A stretch of 18,155 bases of DNA from CAZRDB01 sp964598695 (GCA_964598695.1 CAZRDB010000099.1:1-18155), one strand, 5' to 3'. Positions 1 to 7,245 are shown, counted from the stretch's first letter. The notes: generated by a model from the letters alone, not told the origin. Numbers and translations are program-made.

Positions 1-2111
1 TGGGTCTGGCGCTTCGCGAGCATCGCGGCGACCAGGCTCAAGTCGTCCGGCGCGGCGCCGAAGCGGGCGAGTTGGTCGCCGGACTCCGAGAGCAGCCGAA
101 GGCCGAGTTCTGCGGCTCCGGTGGGCCCTTCCGGGCTCCACAGCGTCGCCTGGAGGCCGTCGACGCAGGCGCAGCACCAGTTCTCGGCCGCGCGCGTTGC
201 CTGCTCCGCCCCGCCGGTGGGTGTGCCCGTGCGCGAGGCGTACTCGCGGACGACCGAGGCCACGAGCGCCGCCGACTCGGCCATCACGCCCGGGCTGGTG
301 GGGGCGTCGAGCGGGTCGACGAACAGCGCGAGCCGCCCGCGCGTCCAGCGCAGCCGGCCTCGCCCCATCGCGCGCTGGGTGTTGAGCGCGAATCGCCACG
401 CGGGAGTCGGGGTCAGGAGATCGTCCCACGACCACTCGATCCACGGCCCCTGCGCCGCCGCCTTCGTGGGGACGAACGGCGGCCGCCGCTCCGAGTAGCT
501 GTTGGTGAGGAGCGCGGTGAGGGGCAGGAGGGCCGGCTGCACGCGCGCCAGCGCCTCGAGACCCTCGCGGGCGGTGTCGAACGCGCAAGCCGCGACGCGG
601 AAGTGCGCGTCGAACTTGCGTCCGACGTCCTGTCCCGATGGGGCGAAGACGAGGCCCTCCTCCTCGGCGGCCCGGCGGCACGCGGCGAACAGCTCCTCCG
701 ACGCTTGGCGAAGCTCCGCCAGATCGGCGCGGCAGGTCAGCCCGATGTAGAGGTCCTCCCAGTCGCGGAGCAGGTAGCCGCTGGGCATTCGATGGAGGGC
801 GCGCGCACAGACGCGGGCGCGCTCCTGCTCCGTCGCCGGGGCCCCGGTCGGGCCGACCACGATGGGCGGGTACAGCAGGTCGATCGCCTCGGCCTCGGGG
901 GTGCGCTGGGCGGCTGCGCCGCCGGCGCGGTAGAGATGGGCCGGTCCCGTCTCGCGGACGAGGCGACCCTCCGTCTCGAGACGGCCGAAGAGCGCGTCGT
1001 GCTCGACCATGGTCGCCGGCCAGAGCGTCTCGAGATAGCTGCGCGGCGCGCCGCGCCCCGCCTCGGCCACGATCCGGTCGTCGACCGACGACACGGGAAG
1101 GATCGGGAGCGGATCGGCCGCGTCGAGGTGCTGCTCGAACGCCTCCGGCCGCGGCGAGAGCCGCGCGAGGCGCGCGATGTAGCTGCCCTGGTCGGGCGTC
1201 TGGGCCAGCAGCGCGAGCTGGAAGTCGGCCTGGTTGCGTCGCTTGGCGAGGGCCTTGGCGATGAGCGAGGGCTTCGGGAGCCCCAGCTCACCCAACTCCT
1301 CCGCGCACTCCTCGAGCACGCCGGCGAGCAGTTCGGTGACGGGGACCTCGGCGCCCTGCCAGACGAACGTCGCCTGGAGCCCCTCCCGGACCGCGCGTGC
1401 CCGGTTGTCGGCGTACTCGCGCAGGCGATCGCGGATCGCGTCATCGGGCTGGCAGCCCTGTCGGTGGCGCCGGGTCGCGAGCGCGCACCACAGGGTCGCG
1501 CACTCGCAGGCAAGCCGCCAGGAGAACGGGGTGTCCATCACACGGGCCTCGAGCGTGGGATCGGGGTGGCGCGCGCTGACGTCGGCGCCCCACTCCCCCT
1601 GGGTGAGCACCGCGTCGACCACGGAGCGCAGGCAGGCGTCGCCGCGGGCCTGAAGCCCCATCCGGTAGCTCTTGTACCGCCCGTTGGCGCCGCGCCACAT
1701 GGGGCTGTTGCCCATCAGGGCGGCGAACAGCGGCGTGTAGGGCGTGAGCACGTTGCGCAGGGCGTAGGCCGGGCCGGGCTCGAAGTGGGTGCCGGCGTGC
1801 ATGTGGCAGCCCGTGAAGCACCAGGAGACCGGCGGCGAGCCGGAGGAGTAGAGGTGGGCGCCCTCCTCCGCGAGCATCTCGCAGAGCCGCCCGAGCGAGG
1901 CGCTCGTGCGCTCGTACAGCTCCGGGAAGCCGCGGCAGACGCCCACCTTGTGCTCGTAGTAGCCATCCTGTTCCTCGGCGTGGGTGTACGGGAGTTCCTT
2001 GGCTATGCGGTCGACGAGGCGCTGGATCCGCGGCCGCGGCAGCGGGCCGAACTCGCCGTCGAGCAGCGCGATCTCCCAATCGTATCCGAGGGTGGGCCGG
2101 AACGAGGTCAT
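1..2111 (-). CDS. Tandem-duplicated GCS2-family carboxylate-amine ligase (glutamate-cysteine ligase-like), C-terminus off the window
   Basis: An uninterrupted minus-strand frame of 703 codons runs from ATG at 2111 off the left edge. The first ~300 residues look like the GCS2 (YbdK/EgtA-like) ATP-dependent ligase family, which joins an amino acid carboxylate to an amine: GYDWEIALLD at residues 9-18, an acidic strand EHKVG at 53-57, an EEGAHLYSSG-like segment, then GCHMHAG at 101-107. Family members are usually about 370-450 residues. The excess here is a second copy: D453-G457 matches E53-G57, DAHFRV at 501-506 matches GCHMHA, GLQATL matches GLQATF, and AKRQTQ at 698-703 matches AKRRNQ near 290. 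In copy 2 H103 is kept (H503), H105 became Arg505 and the first strand is absent, so it may be a regulatory pseudo-domain. The start overlaps the upstream stop (ATGA), implying coupled translation. The family call is good; the substrate is unknown. Confidence 0.85.
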   Translation of the reverse strand, partial: MTSFRPTLGYDWEIALLDGEFGPLPRPRIQRLVDRIAKELPYTHAEEQDGYYEHKVGVCRGFPELYERTSASLGRLCEMLAEEGAHLYSSGSPPVSWCFTGCHMHAGTHFEPGPAYALRNVLTPYTPLFAALMGNSPMWRGANGRYKSYRMGLQARGDACLRSVVDAVLTQGEWGADVSARHPDPTLEARVMDTPFSWRLACECATLWCALATRRHRQGCQPDDAIRDRLREYADNRARAVREGLQATFVWQGAEVPVTELLAGVLEECAEELGELGLPKPSLIAKALAKRRNQADFQLALLAQTPDQGSYIARLARLSPRPEAFEQHLDAADPLPILPVSSVDDRIVAEAGRGAPRSYLETLWPATMVEHDALFGRLETEGRLVRETGPAHLYRAGGAAAQRTPEAEAIDLLYPPIVVGPTGAPATEQERARVCARALHRMPSGYLLRDWEDLYIGLTCRADLAELRQASEELFAACRRAAEEEGLVFAPSGQDVGRKFDAHFRVAACAFDTAREGLEALARVQPALLPLTALLTNSYSERRPPFVPTKAAAQGPWIEWSWDDLLTPTPAWRFALNTQRAMGRGRLRWTRGRLALFVDPLDAPTSPGVMAESAALVASVVREYASRTGTPTGGAEQATRAAENWCCACVDGLQATLWSPEGPTGAAELGLRLLSESGDQLARFGAAPDDLSLVAAMLAKRQT

Positions 2112-3493
2112 GGAGCCACGCCCTCTCGCAGCGGGAGAACCAGCTCGTCCCGGTCGATCTCGAGCCGAAGGTGGCTCGGGACGAAGTCTCCCAGCGCCAT
2201 CTGGCAGACCAGGATCTCGCCGATGCCCGGCCAGCCGCGGGGCACGAGGTCGTGACGGCCCTCTTCGTCGCCCTGAGGGAAGTAGACGAATCCGCCCCGC
2301 GCCTGGGCATGGCGGGCCACGACGCACAGCGCCCGGTGGCCGGTCGCGTCGAGCGCGCCGATCGAGGCCACTGCCGCGATGCGGGGCGTCGCTGCCGCCG
2401 CGCAGCCGGCGGCGAGCAGGAGGCCGAATGTGCGCTGGCGATCGGCGTCGAGCTTCTCGTGGAGCATCCGGAGACGGACCTCGAGGCCGCAGCCCTCGAG
2501 GTTGAGGTCGACGTTGCCGAGGGTCGCCGGGTCGGTCAGCATCAGCAGCGCCGAGCCGGTCGCCTCGTCATCGAGCAAGACCGCGCCCAGCGGCAGCCCG
2601 GAGTACGGGTAGCACCACAGGCCGGCGTGGTAGCGGAGGCTCTCGACGCGCGTGGCGAGCGGCAGGTCGATGCGGATCCGACTGTCGGGCGAAGGGGCCT
2701 CGCCGGCGTGGGCGGGGAGGAACAGGGCGCGCGCGGTGTAGTCGAGGTCGAGCTGGTCCTTCTCCGGCGCGGGGCCCGTGGGCGGGGCGGCGGCGGGGGG
2801 CTCGCCCTTCCCGGCGTAGTGGAACGCCGTCTCGAGACGCACGGCGGGGAGATCGGGGTCGAGCGCGACGCTCTTCGCGATCGAGAGGCCCTTGTGCGAA
2901 TCGGGCTGTGCGCGGAGGCGCGCGAAGGCGCCGGGCGCGCCGTCAGCCGAGGTCTCGGTCACGGCGAACCGCTGCTTCCACAGCTCGCCCGCGTCGTCGC
3001 CGAGACGGTCCTCGACGCCGCCCAGGTCGGCGTAGCTGCCGGCCAACTCGGAGGTGGGGGTGAGCAACTGGACACCCGAGCCGCGGACGGTGAGGCCCGC
3101 GAGGCGGCCTCCGTGGTGCGGGCTGACGACCGCACGCACGAAGGCGTTCTCGAGGATCTGCTCGGGGAAGCCGTCCTGGTTGAGGTCGGCCTCCACGCGC
3201 AGGGCACAGGCGCCGGGCGGGGAGGGCGGGGGATCCTCGGGCCCTTCGGGCCGGAGGATCCCTCGCGACTCCTCGATGCTGAGGAGGATGACCGCGCCTG
3301 CGGTCAGCTCCCAGTCGAAGAGGACATGCCGTGTGACTTCGCCTTCGCGCCCGATGACCGTCTCGGGGATGGGCAGCCCCTTGGGCGCGGCGCCGGTGAC
3401 GCGAACGCGGGCCCGGACGCTGCGTGGGGCTCCCTCCCGTGTGGACGTGGGGGGGGCGACGATGTCGAGGATCTCTGCCATGAGCCTAGGCAC
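2108..3493 (-). CDS. Galactose-mutarotase-like protein with an N-terminal domain shared with the 85-aa neighbour
   Basis: This protein has 461 residues from GTG at 3493, chosen because AAGGAG lies 6 bases upstream; ATG at 3481 (457 residues) is the alternative. Residues 6-81 form a small beta-rich domain (AEILDIV, RARVRV, LFDWEL, ESRGILR) homologous to the whole 85-aa protein at 4515-4772. After a proline-rich linker (84-93) comes DLNQDGFPE at 103-111, which resembles a calcium-binding DxNxDG loop, then ENAFVRAVVSPHHGGRLAGL at 115-134, typical of the first strands of galactose-mutarotase-like beta-sandwiches. The rest (to about 350) looks beta-rich. No signal peptide or membrane segment is visible, so it is probably cytoplasmic. 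It overlaps the sigma-factor stop by 8 bases and the ligase start by 4, so the three are almost certainly one operon. A sugar-binding or sugar-modifying role is inferred from fold resemblance only. Confidence 0.8.
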   Translation of the reverse strand: MPRLMAEILDIVAPPTSTREGAPRSVRARVRVTGAAPKGLPIPETVIGREGEVTRHVLFDWELTAGAVILLSIEESRGILRPEGPEDPPPSPPGACALRVEADLNQDGFPEQILENAFVRAVVSPHHGGRLAGLTVRGSGVQLLTPTSELAGSYADLGGVEDRLGDDAGELWKQRFAVTETSADGAPGAFARLRAQPDSHKGLSIAKSVALDPDLPAVRLETAFHYAGKGEPPAAAPPTGPAPEKDQLDLDYTARALFLPAHAGEAPSPDSRIRIDLPLATRVESLRYHAGLWCYPYSGLPLGAVLLDDEATGSALLMLTDPATLGNVDLNLEGCGLEVRLRMLHEKLDADRQRTFGLLLAAGCAAAATPRIAAVASIGALDATGHRALCVVARHAQARGGFVYFPQGDEEGRHDLVPRGWPGIGEILVCQMALGDFVPSHLRLEIDRDELVLPLREGVAP

Positions 3494-4016
3494 TTCGGGC
3501 TCCTTCCGGTTCCAGCCATGGGGCCAAGCGGGCCTCCATGCGTCTCAGGTGGTAGGTGATGTTGGCCGGCGTGCAACGGAGCATCCGCGCGACGTCGGAC
3601 TTCGAGTGTCCGGCGAGCAGGCAGGCGATGATCTGCCTGCCCGGCTCTCCGGCCTGTTGGAGCGCGGCGAGAACCGCCTGGCTGTCGAGCGCTTCCTCCT
3701 CGACCGAGGCGCGGGCCGTCGGCTCGCCCTCGAGCACGAGGACGGCGGCGGGGCGCCGCTCCTTCCGGAGGTAGGTCAGGAGGGCGTAGCGGCCCTGCTG
3801 CAGGAGGTACTGCGCGGGGTCGCCGATCCGCAGATCGACACGCTCGAGCGCCGCGAAGATCCCGAGCCACATCTCCTGTCGGAGGTCGTCGGGATCGGCG
3901 CCGCTCACCCGGGCGTAGTAGCGGCTGCAGGCGTCCACGCGTGGCGTGAGGCGGTCGACGAGACACTCCCTCGCGCGGGTGTCACCGTCGCGTGCGGTAT
4001 GGATCATCCAGGTCAC
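3486..4016 (-). CDS. ECF-like RNA polymerase sigma factor (sigma-70 family)
   Basis: The protein has 176 residues from GTG at 4016, or 173 from ATG at 4007; an in-frame TGA at 4023-4025 blocks any longer start. Region 2 is visible at about residues 15-70 (DDLRQEMWLGIFAALERVD), with the acidic/aromatic pattern of the core-binding and -10-melting helices. Region 4 is at about 118-168, with a helix-turn-helix (GHSKSDVARMLRCTPANI) followed by YHLRRMEARL. Only regions 2 and 4 are present, and the length fits the ECF class. No anti-sigma gene is adjacent. Instead the stop (TAG) lies inside the start region of the mutarotase-like gene, so this sigma factor appears to head a metabolic operon and may direct its own transcription. 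The family call is firm; the regulon is not known. Confidence 0.88.
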   Translation of the reverse strand: MTWMIHTARDGDTRARECLVDRLTPRVDACSRYYARVSGADPDDLRQEMWLGIFAALERVDLRIGDPAQYLLQQGRYALLTYLRKERRPAAVLVLEGEPTARASVEEEALDSQAVLAALQQAGEPGRQIIACLLAGHSKSDVARMLRCTPANITYHLRRMEARLAPWLEPEGARSA

Positions 4017-4107
4017 TGTAGTTCACTCGCTCTCGGACAAGCAGCAGCCCTACGGTAAGGGCGAAGGCGCCGACCGATCTACGAGCGACCTGCGTTGGGG
4101 GACCTCG

Positions 4108-4245
4108 TCAGGAAGGTGGGAGGCCGGTGAGATAGCGCAGGGCGCTCGAGCGTCCGCCACGGGAGGCGGCACACATCGCGGCAACTGCAATCGGCAGGGC
4201 GCTGGTGAGATCGGATCGTGCCCAGCAGACATCGGTCTTGATCAT
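4108..4245 (-). CDS. Small ORF, 45 residues, in the leader of the sigma-factor operon
   Basis: ATG at 4245 is preceded by GGAGG with a 7-base spacer, the best ribosome-binding site in this stretch. The 45-residue product begins MIKTDVCWAR, has a short hydrophobic centre (ALPIAVAAMCAA), two cysteines (C7, C25) and an Arg/Ser-rich end finishing TGLPPS before TGA. It sits 91 bases upstream of the sigma-factor start on the same strand and downstream of two perfect hairpins. I do not recognise the family. It could be a leader peptide, a small regulator of the sigma factor (for example an anti-sigma-like peptide) or a chance frame. The strong start signal is the main support. Confidence 0.45.
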   Translation of the reverse strand: MIKTDVCWARSDLTSALPIAVAAMCAASRGGRSSALRYLTGLPPS

Positions 4246-4253
4246 GCGTGCGC

Positions 4254-4265
4254 CTCCTTCGGGAG
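4254..4265 (-). promoter_or_regulatory. Possible hairpin masking the ribosome-binding site of the 45-residue ORF
   Basis: On the transcript CTCC, the loop CGAA and GGAG form a 4-bp stem whose right arm is the Shine-Dalgarno sequence itself. The stem is short and may be chance, but it stacks next to two longer hairpins in the same leader. Confidence 0.25.
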
Positions 4266-4273
4266 CTCTCTCG

Positions 4274-4315
4274 CCCCGCGCATGCGGGGGGTGTGCGTGT
4301 CGCGCCAAGCGACAC
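4274..4315 (-). promoter_or_regulatory. Two consecutive perfect hairpins in the 5' leader of the sigma-factor operon
   Basis: One hairpin has arms CCCCGC (4274-4279) and GCGGGG (4284-4289) around a four-base loop. The other has arms GTGTCGC (4297-4303) and GCGACAC (4309-4315) around a five-base loop. They lie 29-70 bases upstream of the 45-residue ORF, in the expected untranslated leader. No T-run follows either, so they look like RNA structure or a protein-binding dyad rather than a terminator. The promoter itself is not clear; a CAATAG-like element lies just upstream, near 4324-4330. Confidence 0.4.
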
Positions 4316-4437
4316 CAGAGCACACTATTGCACGAACGTCCGGCCGCTTTAAGGGGACGACGGAGATTCTCGTGCACTTTCTTCGCGGCCGGTGGGCCCG
4401 GCCGTCGCGCGGACGGAATGGGGGCCGGCCACAAACG

Positions 4438-4477
4438 CGACGCGCGGGGCGACCTCGGTGGTCTGCCCCGCGCGTCG
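4438..4477 (-). terminator. Strong hairpin downstream of the 85-residue gene
   Basis: A perfect 13-bp inverted repeat pairs 4438-4450 with 4465-4477 around a 14-base loop that can itself pair GACC with GGTC. It starts 38 bases after the TAA of the 85-residue gene on the same strand. The following transcript has only a weak TTTGT stretch, so termination may be factor-assisted or the stem may protect the 3' end. Confidence 0.6.
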
Positions 4478-4514
4478 GGCGAGCGTCATGCGGCGGATCG
4501 TCGGTCCGCGGCGC

Positions 4515-4772
4515 TTACGCGGCACGGCGGAGGATCCCGGCGGCCTCGTCGACGGTGAGCGCGATCCGCTTGCCGACGCGAACCTCCCAGCCGAAGCGGA
4601 CCACGCGCTCGGTCTCGCCCTCGACGCCCAACGCGTGGGGCGGGACCGGCTCGCCGGCGATCGGGTCGCTGCCGACGATGCGGACGCGCAGCCGCGCCAC
4701 GCGGGGGCCGGACAGGTCGAGCGACAGGGGACTGCTCAGTACTTCGATGATCTCAGCGATCGGTGCGGACAT
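4515..4772 (-). CDS. Stand-alone 85-residue protein homologous to the N-terminal domain of the mutarotase-like protein
   Basis: ATG at 4772 is preceded by AAAGGA about 8 bases upstream. The 85 residues align nearly end to end with residues 6-81 of the protein at 2108-3493, with a single one-residue gap. About 30 of 76 positions are identical by eye, including AEI, the RxRVR strand, P-x-P, the EGE turn, F-x-WE, and a closing GILR. No cysteines, signal peptide or membrane segment are seen, and the pattern of alternating hydrophobics suggests a small beta-sandwich. It is the only complete gene here ending in TAA. A hairpin follows, so it is probably a separate transcript from the sigma-factor operon, perhaps starting with the 44-residue ORF upstream. 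Its function is unknown. It could compete with, or bind the same ligand or partner as, the larger protein. Confidence 0.75.
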   Translation of the reverse strand: MSAPIAEIIEVLSSPLSLDLSGPRVARLRVRIVGSDPIAGEPVPPHALGVEGETERVVRFGWEVRVGKRIALTVDEAAGILRRAA

Positions 4773-4922
4773 TGCGAAGTTCCTTTCGGTCGGAGCGACG
4801 GGCGCTCGGGGGGACGCGGACGGGCGCCGAACGAGCCGGCGCGCAGAGGGAGGGCGGCATCCGGCACGGCGGGTGAGGCCGAGGCGTGCGGGAGGCCGAG
4901 ACGACGTGCGGGGGGCGTACCG

Positions 4923-5057
4923 TCAGGTGCGAGCGCGGCCCGATCGACCGCGATGCGCGGCCGGGTGCCCTCCATCGGGGGCGTCCATCCCGCGAGCGAG
5001 CGCCGACGGATGGTGGGCGCGGGCGCGCTGCACCGTGCAACGAGTTGTCATCGGCAT
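4923..5057 (-). CDS. Small ORF, 44 residues, upstream of the 85-residue gene
   Basis: ATG at 5057 has GGGAGG upstream with a 7-base spacer; a second ATG lies two codons later. The 44-residue product begins MPMTTRCTVQ and is rich in Arg, His, Gly and Ala, ending at TGA (4923-4925). I do not recognise it. It lies 150 bases before the 85-residue gene, mirroring the 45-residue ORF before the sigma factor. The low-complexity basic composition is also what a chance frame in GC-rich DNA would give, so only the ribosome-binding site argues for it. The 150 bases between the two genes show nothing further. Confidence 0.3.
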   Translation of the reverse strand: MPMTTRCTVQRARAHHPSALARGMDAPDGGHPAAHRGRSGRART

Positions 5058-5145
5058 GTGGACACCTCCCTCAGGAGACGGTCATCCCGCGTAGGCGGGC
5101 GGGGCCGGTCGTGACCCAGCGACATCTTACCGTCGCTCGGTAGGT

Positions 5146-5165
5146 GTTGGGCGTTAAGGCCCAAC
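5146..5165 (-). terminator. Hairpin downstream of purQ
   Basis: The arms GTTGGGC (5146-5152) and GCCCAAC (5159-5165) pair perfectly around a six-base loop. It lies 50 bases past the final TAG of purQ and upstream of the next small ORF. There is no T-run. It is a candidate end of the phosphofructokinase-purQ transcript. A TAAGAT -10-like element for the next gene lies just beyond it at 5124-5129, but without a convincing -35. Confidence 0.4.
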
Positions 5166-5215
5166 GAAGGACACAACTCTGTGCGGCTGCCGCGCTGGGC
5201 GCGCGCCGCGGGCGG

Positions 5216-6046
5216 CTAGAGCCCGCGGGCGTAGGCCACTGCCGAGCGGAAGAGCGTGATCCCGAGCGGCTGGCGCGCGCGGCGGGTCCAGTCGGGCATC
5301 TGGTGCGGGAAGATCGCGTTCTCGGGGTGGGGCATCATGCCGAAGACGTTGCCGCGCTCGTTGCAGATCCCCGAGATGTCGGCGAGCGACCCGTTGGGGT
5401 TGGCGGGGAACTCGCCTGCGGCCGGGGAGCCGTCGGGCCGGACGTAGCGGAAGACGATCTGCCCGGCCTTCTCGAGCCGGGCGAGGCCCTCGGTCTCGAG
5501 CGCCGGGGCGAGCGCGAACTTGCCCTCGCCGTGTGCGATGGGGACGAGAACGTTCTCGAGCGGCGTCTCGGTGACCCAGACGCACGGGGTCTCGGCGGGC
5601 CGGCGCAGCTCGACGAACCGGCACTGGAAGCGACCGATGTCGTTGGTGAGCAGCGCCGCTTAGGGCACGTCGGTAAGCGTGCCGCCCCAGGCGGGCAGTG
5701 CGCCGACCTCGAGCAGCACCTGGAAGCCGTTGCAGACCCCTCCGACCGGCCGGCCGGACTCGATGAAGGCGAGGAGCTGATCGTGGAGATCGGCCCGGAT
5801 CCGCGCGGCCCAGATGGCGCCGGCGCGGACGGCGTCGCCGGCCGAGAAGCCGCCGGGGAAGAACAGGATGCCGTAGTCGTTCATGTTGCGGTGCAGGTCG
5901 GCGGGGACGGTCTCGGCGTGCGCGAGCTGCTTGAGGTGGACGAGTTCGACCTCGTCGGCGCCGGCCGCCTCGAAGGCCGCTTTGGCGTCCTCCTCGCGGT
6001 TGGTCCCTTCGATCCTCATCACACAGACACGCACACGGCGACCCAT
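5216..6046 (-). pseudogene. purQ: purQ, phosphoribosylformylglycinamidine synthase glutaminase subunit, interrupted by an in-frame TAA
   Basis: PurQ supplies ammonia from glutamine for the FGAR-to-FGAM step of purine synthesis. The start is ATG at 6046 with GGAG 7-8 bases upstream. Residues 1-128 show MRIEGTNREED, FFPGGFSAGD and GGVCNGFQVL, with the nucleophile Cys105. Codon 129 is TAA (5660-5662). Reading on in the same frame gives a normal C-terminal half: TNDIGRFQCR, AHGEGKF, NPNGS and MMPHPENA with the catalytic His/Glu pair, to TAG at 5216-5218. The total would be 276 residues, normal for long-form PurQ. One base change creates the TAA, so this is a nonsense mutation, strain variant or assembly/sequencing error, not a frameshift. 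The truncated product would lack the catalytic His and Glu. It lies 76 bases downstream of the likely phosphofructokinase stop. Confidence 0.9.
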
Positions 6047-6122
6047 CGGACCGCTCCTTCCGTCAAGCGAACCGGCCGTGCCGGCCCGGGGGCGCGGCAC
6101 GGCCGGGAACCTTCCGGTGTGG

Positions 6123-7179
6123 CTACTTCTTGNNNNNNNNNNNNNNNNNNNNNNNNNNNNNNNNNNNNNNNNNNNNNNNNNNNNNNNNNNNNNNNNNNNN
6201 NNNNNNNNNNNNNNNNNNNNNNNNNNNNNNNNCGGACGGCCCACATGCCGCAGAGGTGGGCCTCGTCGGCGTCGACCTGCGACATGCAGTGGGCGGCCGC
6301 GCGCTGGATGTTGCCGGCCTTGTTGAAGCGGGCCGAGAGGCCGAGCTTCTCCTCGATGTTCTCGGCGAGGGTCTGGCCGACGCCGCCGAGCTGGCGGTTG
6401 CCGAAGGCGTCGACCTTGTCGCCGGCGGCGATGAGGTTGCCCTCGGCGTCCTTGATGCCCTCGGAGGCGGCGATGACGCAGCGTCCGTAGGTGTCCCAGC
6501 ACTCCTGGACCCGGTCGAGGAAGCGCTGCGGGTCGAAGACGGCCTCGGGCAGGAGGACGATGTGGGGGCCGACCTTCTCGCTCTTGCGGGCGAGCTGGGC
6601 GGCGCCGGTCAGGAAGCCGGCATCGCGGCCCATGCACTCGATGACCTGGACGTAGCGCAGCGAATCGTTGTCGCGGTCGATCTCCTGCGTGGTGATCGCG
6701 GTGTAGCGGGCGACGCTGCCGAAGCCGGGGCAGTGGTCGGTCTCGACGAGGTCGTTGTCGACGGTCTTCGGGATGCCGATGACCCGCATCTCCCAGCCCT
6801 CCTGGGCCGCGAGGGTCTCGACATCGTGCGAGGTGATCTGGGAGTCGTTGCCGCCGATGTAGAAGAAGTAGCGGACGTTATGGGCCTTGAAGACCTCGAC
6901 GATGCGGGGGATGTCGAAGTCCTTGACCTTGAGGCGGCACGAGCCGAGCGCGGCGCCGGGGGTCTGGCGGAGCAGGCGGACCGTGCGCGGGTCCTCCTGG
7001 CGCAGGTCGATGAGGTTCTCGTAGAGGATGCCCGAGATGCCCTCGACCGAGCCGTAGACCTCCCCGATGCACGAATGGCGCAGCGCTTCGTCGACCACGC
7101 CGACCACGCTGTTGTTGATGACGGCCGTGGGACCTCCGGACTGGGCAACGACGAGGTTGCCGCGGAGCTGGTCACCCAT
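6123..7179 (-). CDS. 6-phosphofructokinase, pyrophosphate-dependent type, interrupted by an assembly gap
   Basis: The start is ATG at 7179 with GGAGG 11-12 bases upstream. Residues 1-315 precede the gap and show AQSGGPTAVINNS (12-24), YIGGNDS (107-113), PKTVDNDL (137-144), the fructose-6-phosphate segment around 151-165 and MGRDAGF (183-189). In this family ATP enzymes have GGDGS and PGTIDND. Asp in the fourth position of GGND and Lys in PKT mark the PPi-using type, which makes fructose 1,6-bisphosphate reversibly. Bases 6133-6232 are N. On the far side AAG AAG TAG gives a plausible Lys-Lys-stop at 6123-6125, but this is in frame only if the true gap is not exactly 100 bases. About 80-100 residues are missing relative to usual length, so the real gap is probably longer. 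PurQ follows on the same strand. Confidence 0.88.
6133..6232. other. Assembly gap of 100 N
   Basis: Exactly 100 N, the conventional size for a gap of unknown length. It removes the C-terminal part of the phosphofructokinase gene. Confidence 0.99.
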
Positions 7180-7207
7180 CGCTCAACTTCCCTCCGAGAT
7201 GGAAACT

Positions 7208-7234
7208 CGAGCGGGCCGCGGTCGGGCCCGCTCG
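7208..7234 (-). terminator. 10-bp hairpin between the isomerase and phosphofructokinase genes
   Basis: The arms 7208-7217 (CGAGCGGGCC) and 7225-7234 (GGCCCGCTCG) pair perfectly around a seven-base loop; AGTTTCC follows on the transcript. It lies 60 bases after the isomerase stop and may terminate that operon. It also lies directly after a candidate promoter, so transcripts started there would carry the hairpin at their 5' end. Confidence 0.5.
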
Positions 7235-7245
7235 GACAAGGGCGG

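Noticed and set aside
72..2255. Long plus-strand open frame (727 codons) over the ligase gene
   Set aside because: It is antisense to a minus-strand frame with clear GCS2 motifs, an internal repeat and an ATGA-coupled start. Its product is Arg/Gly/Ala-rich without motifs, as expected from the complement of GC-rich codons.
5660..5662. Genetic-code change with TAA read as an amino acid
   Set aside because: The 85-residue gene ends at TAA where its homology ends and a hairpin follows, so TAA works as a stop here. One or two in-frame cases are better explained by mutation or base errors.
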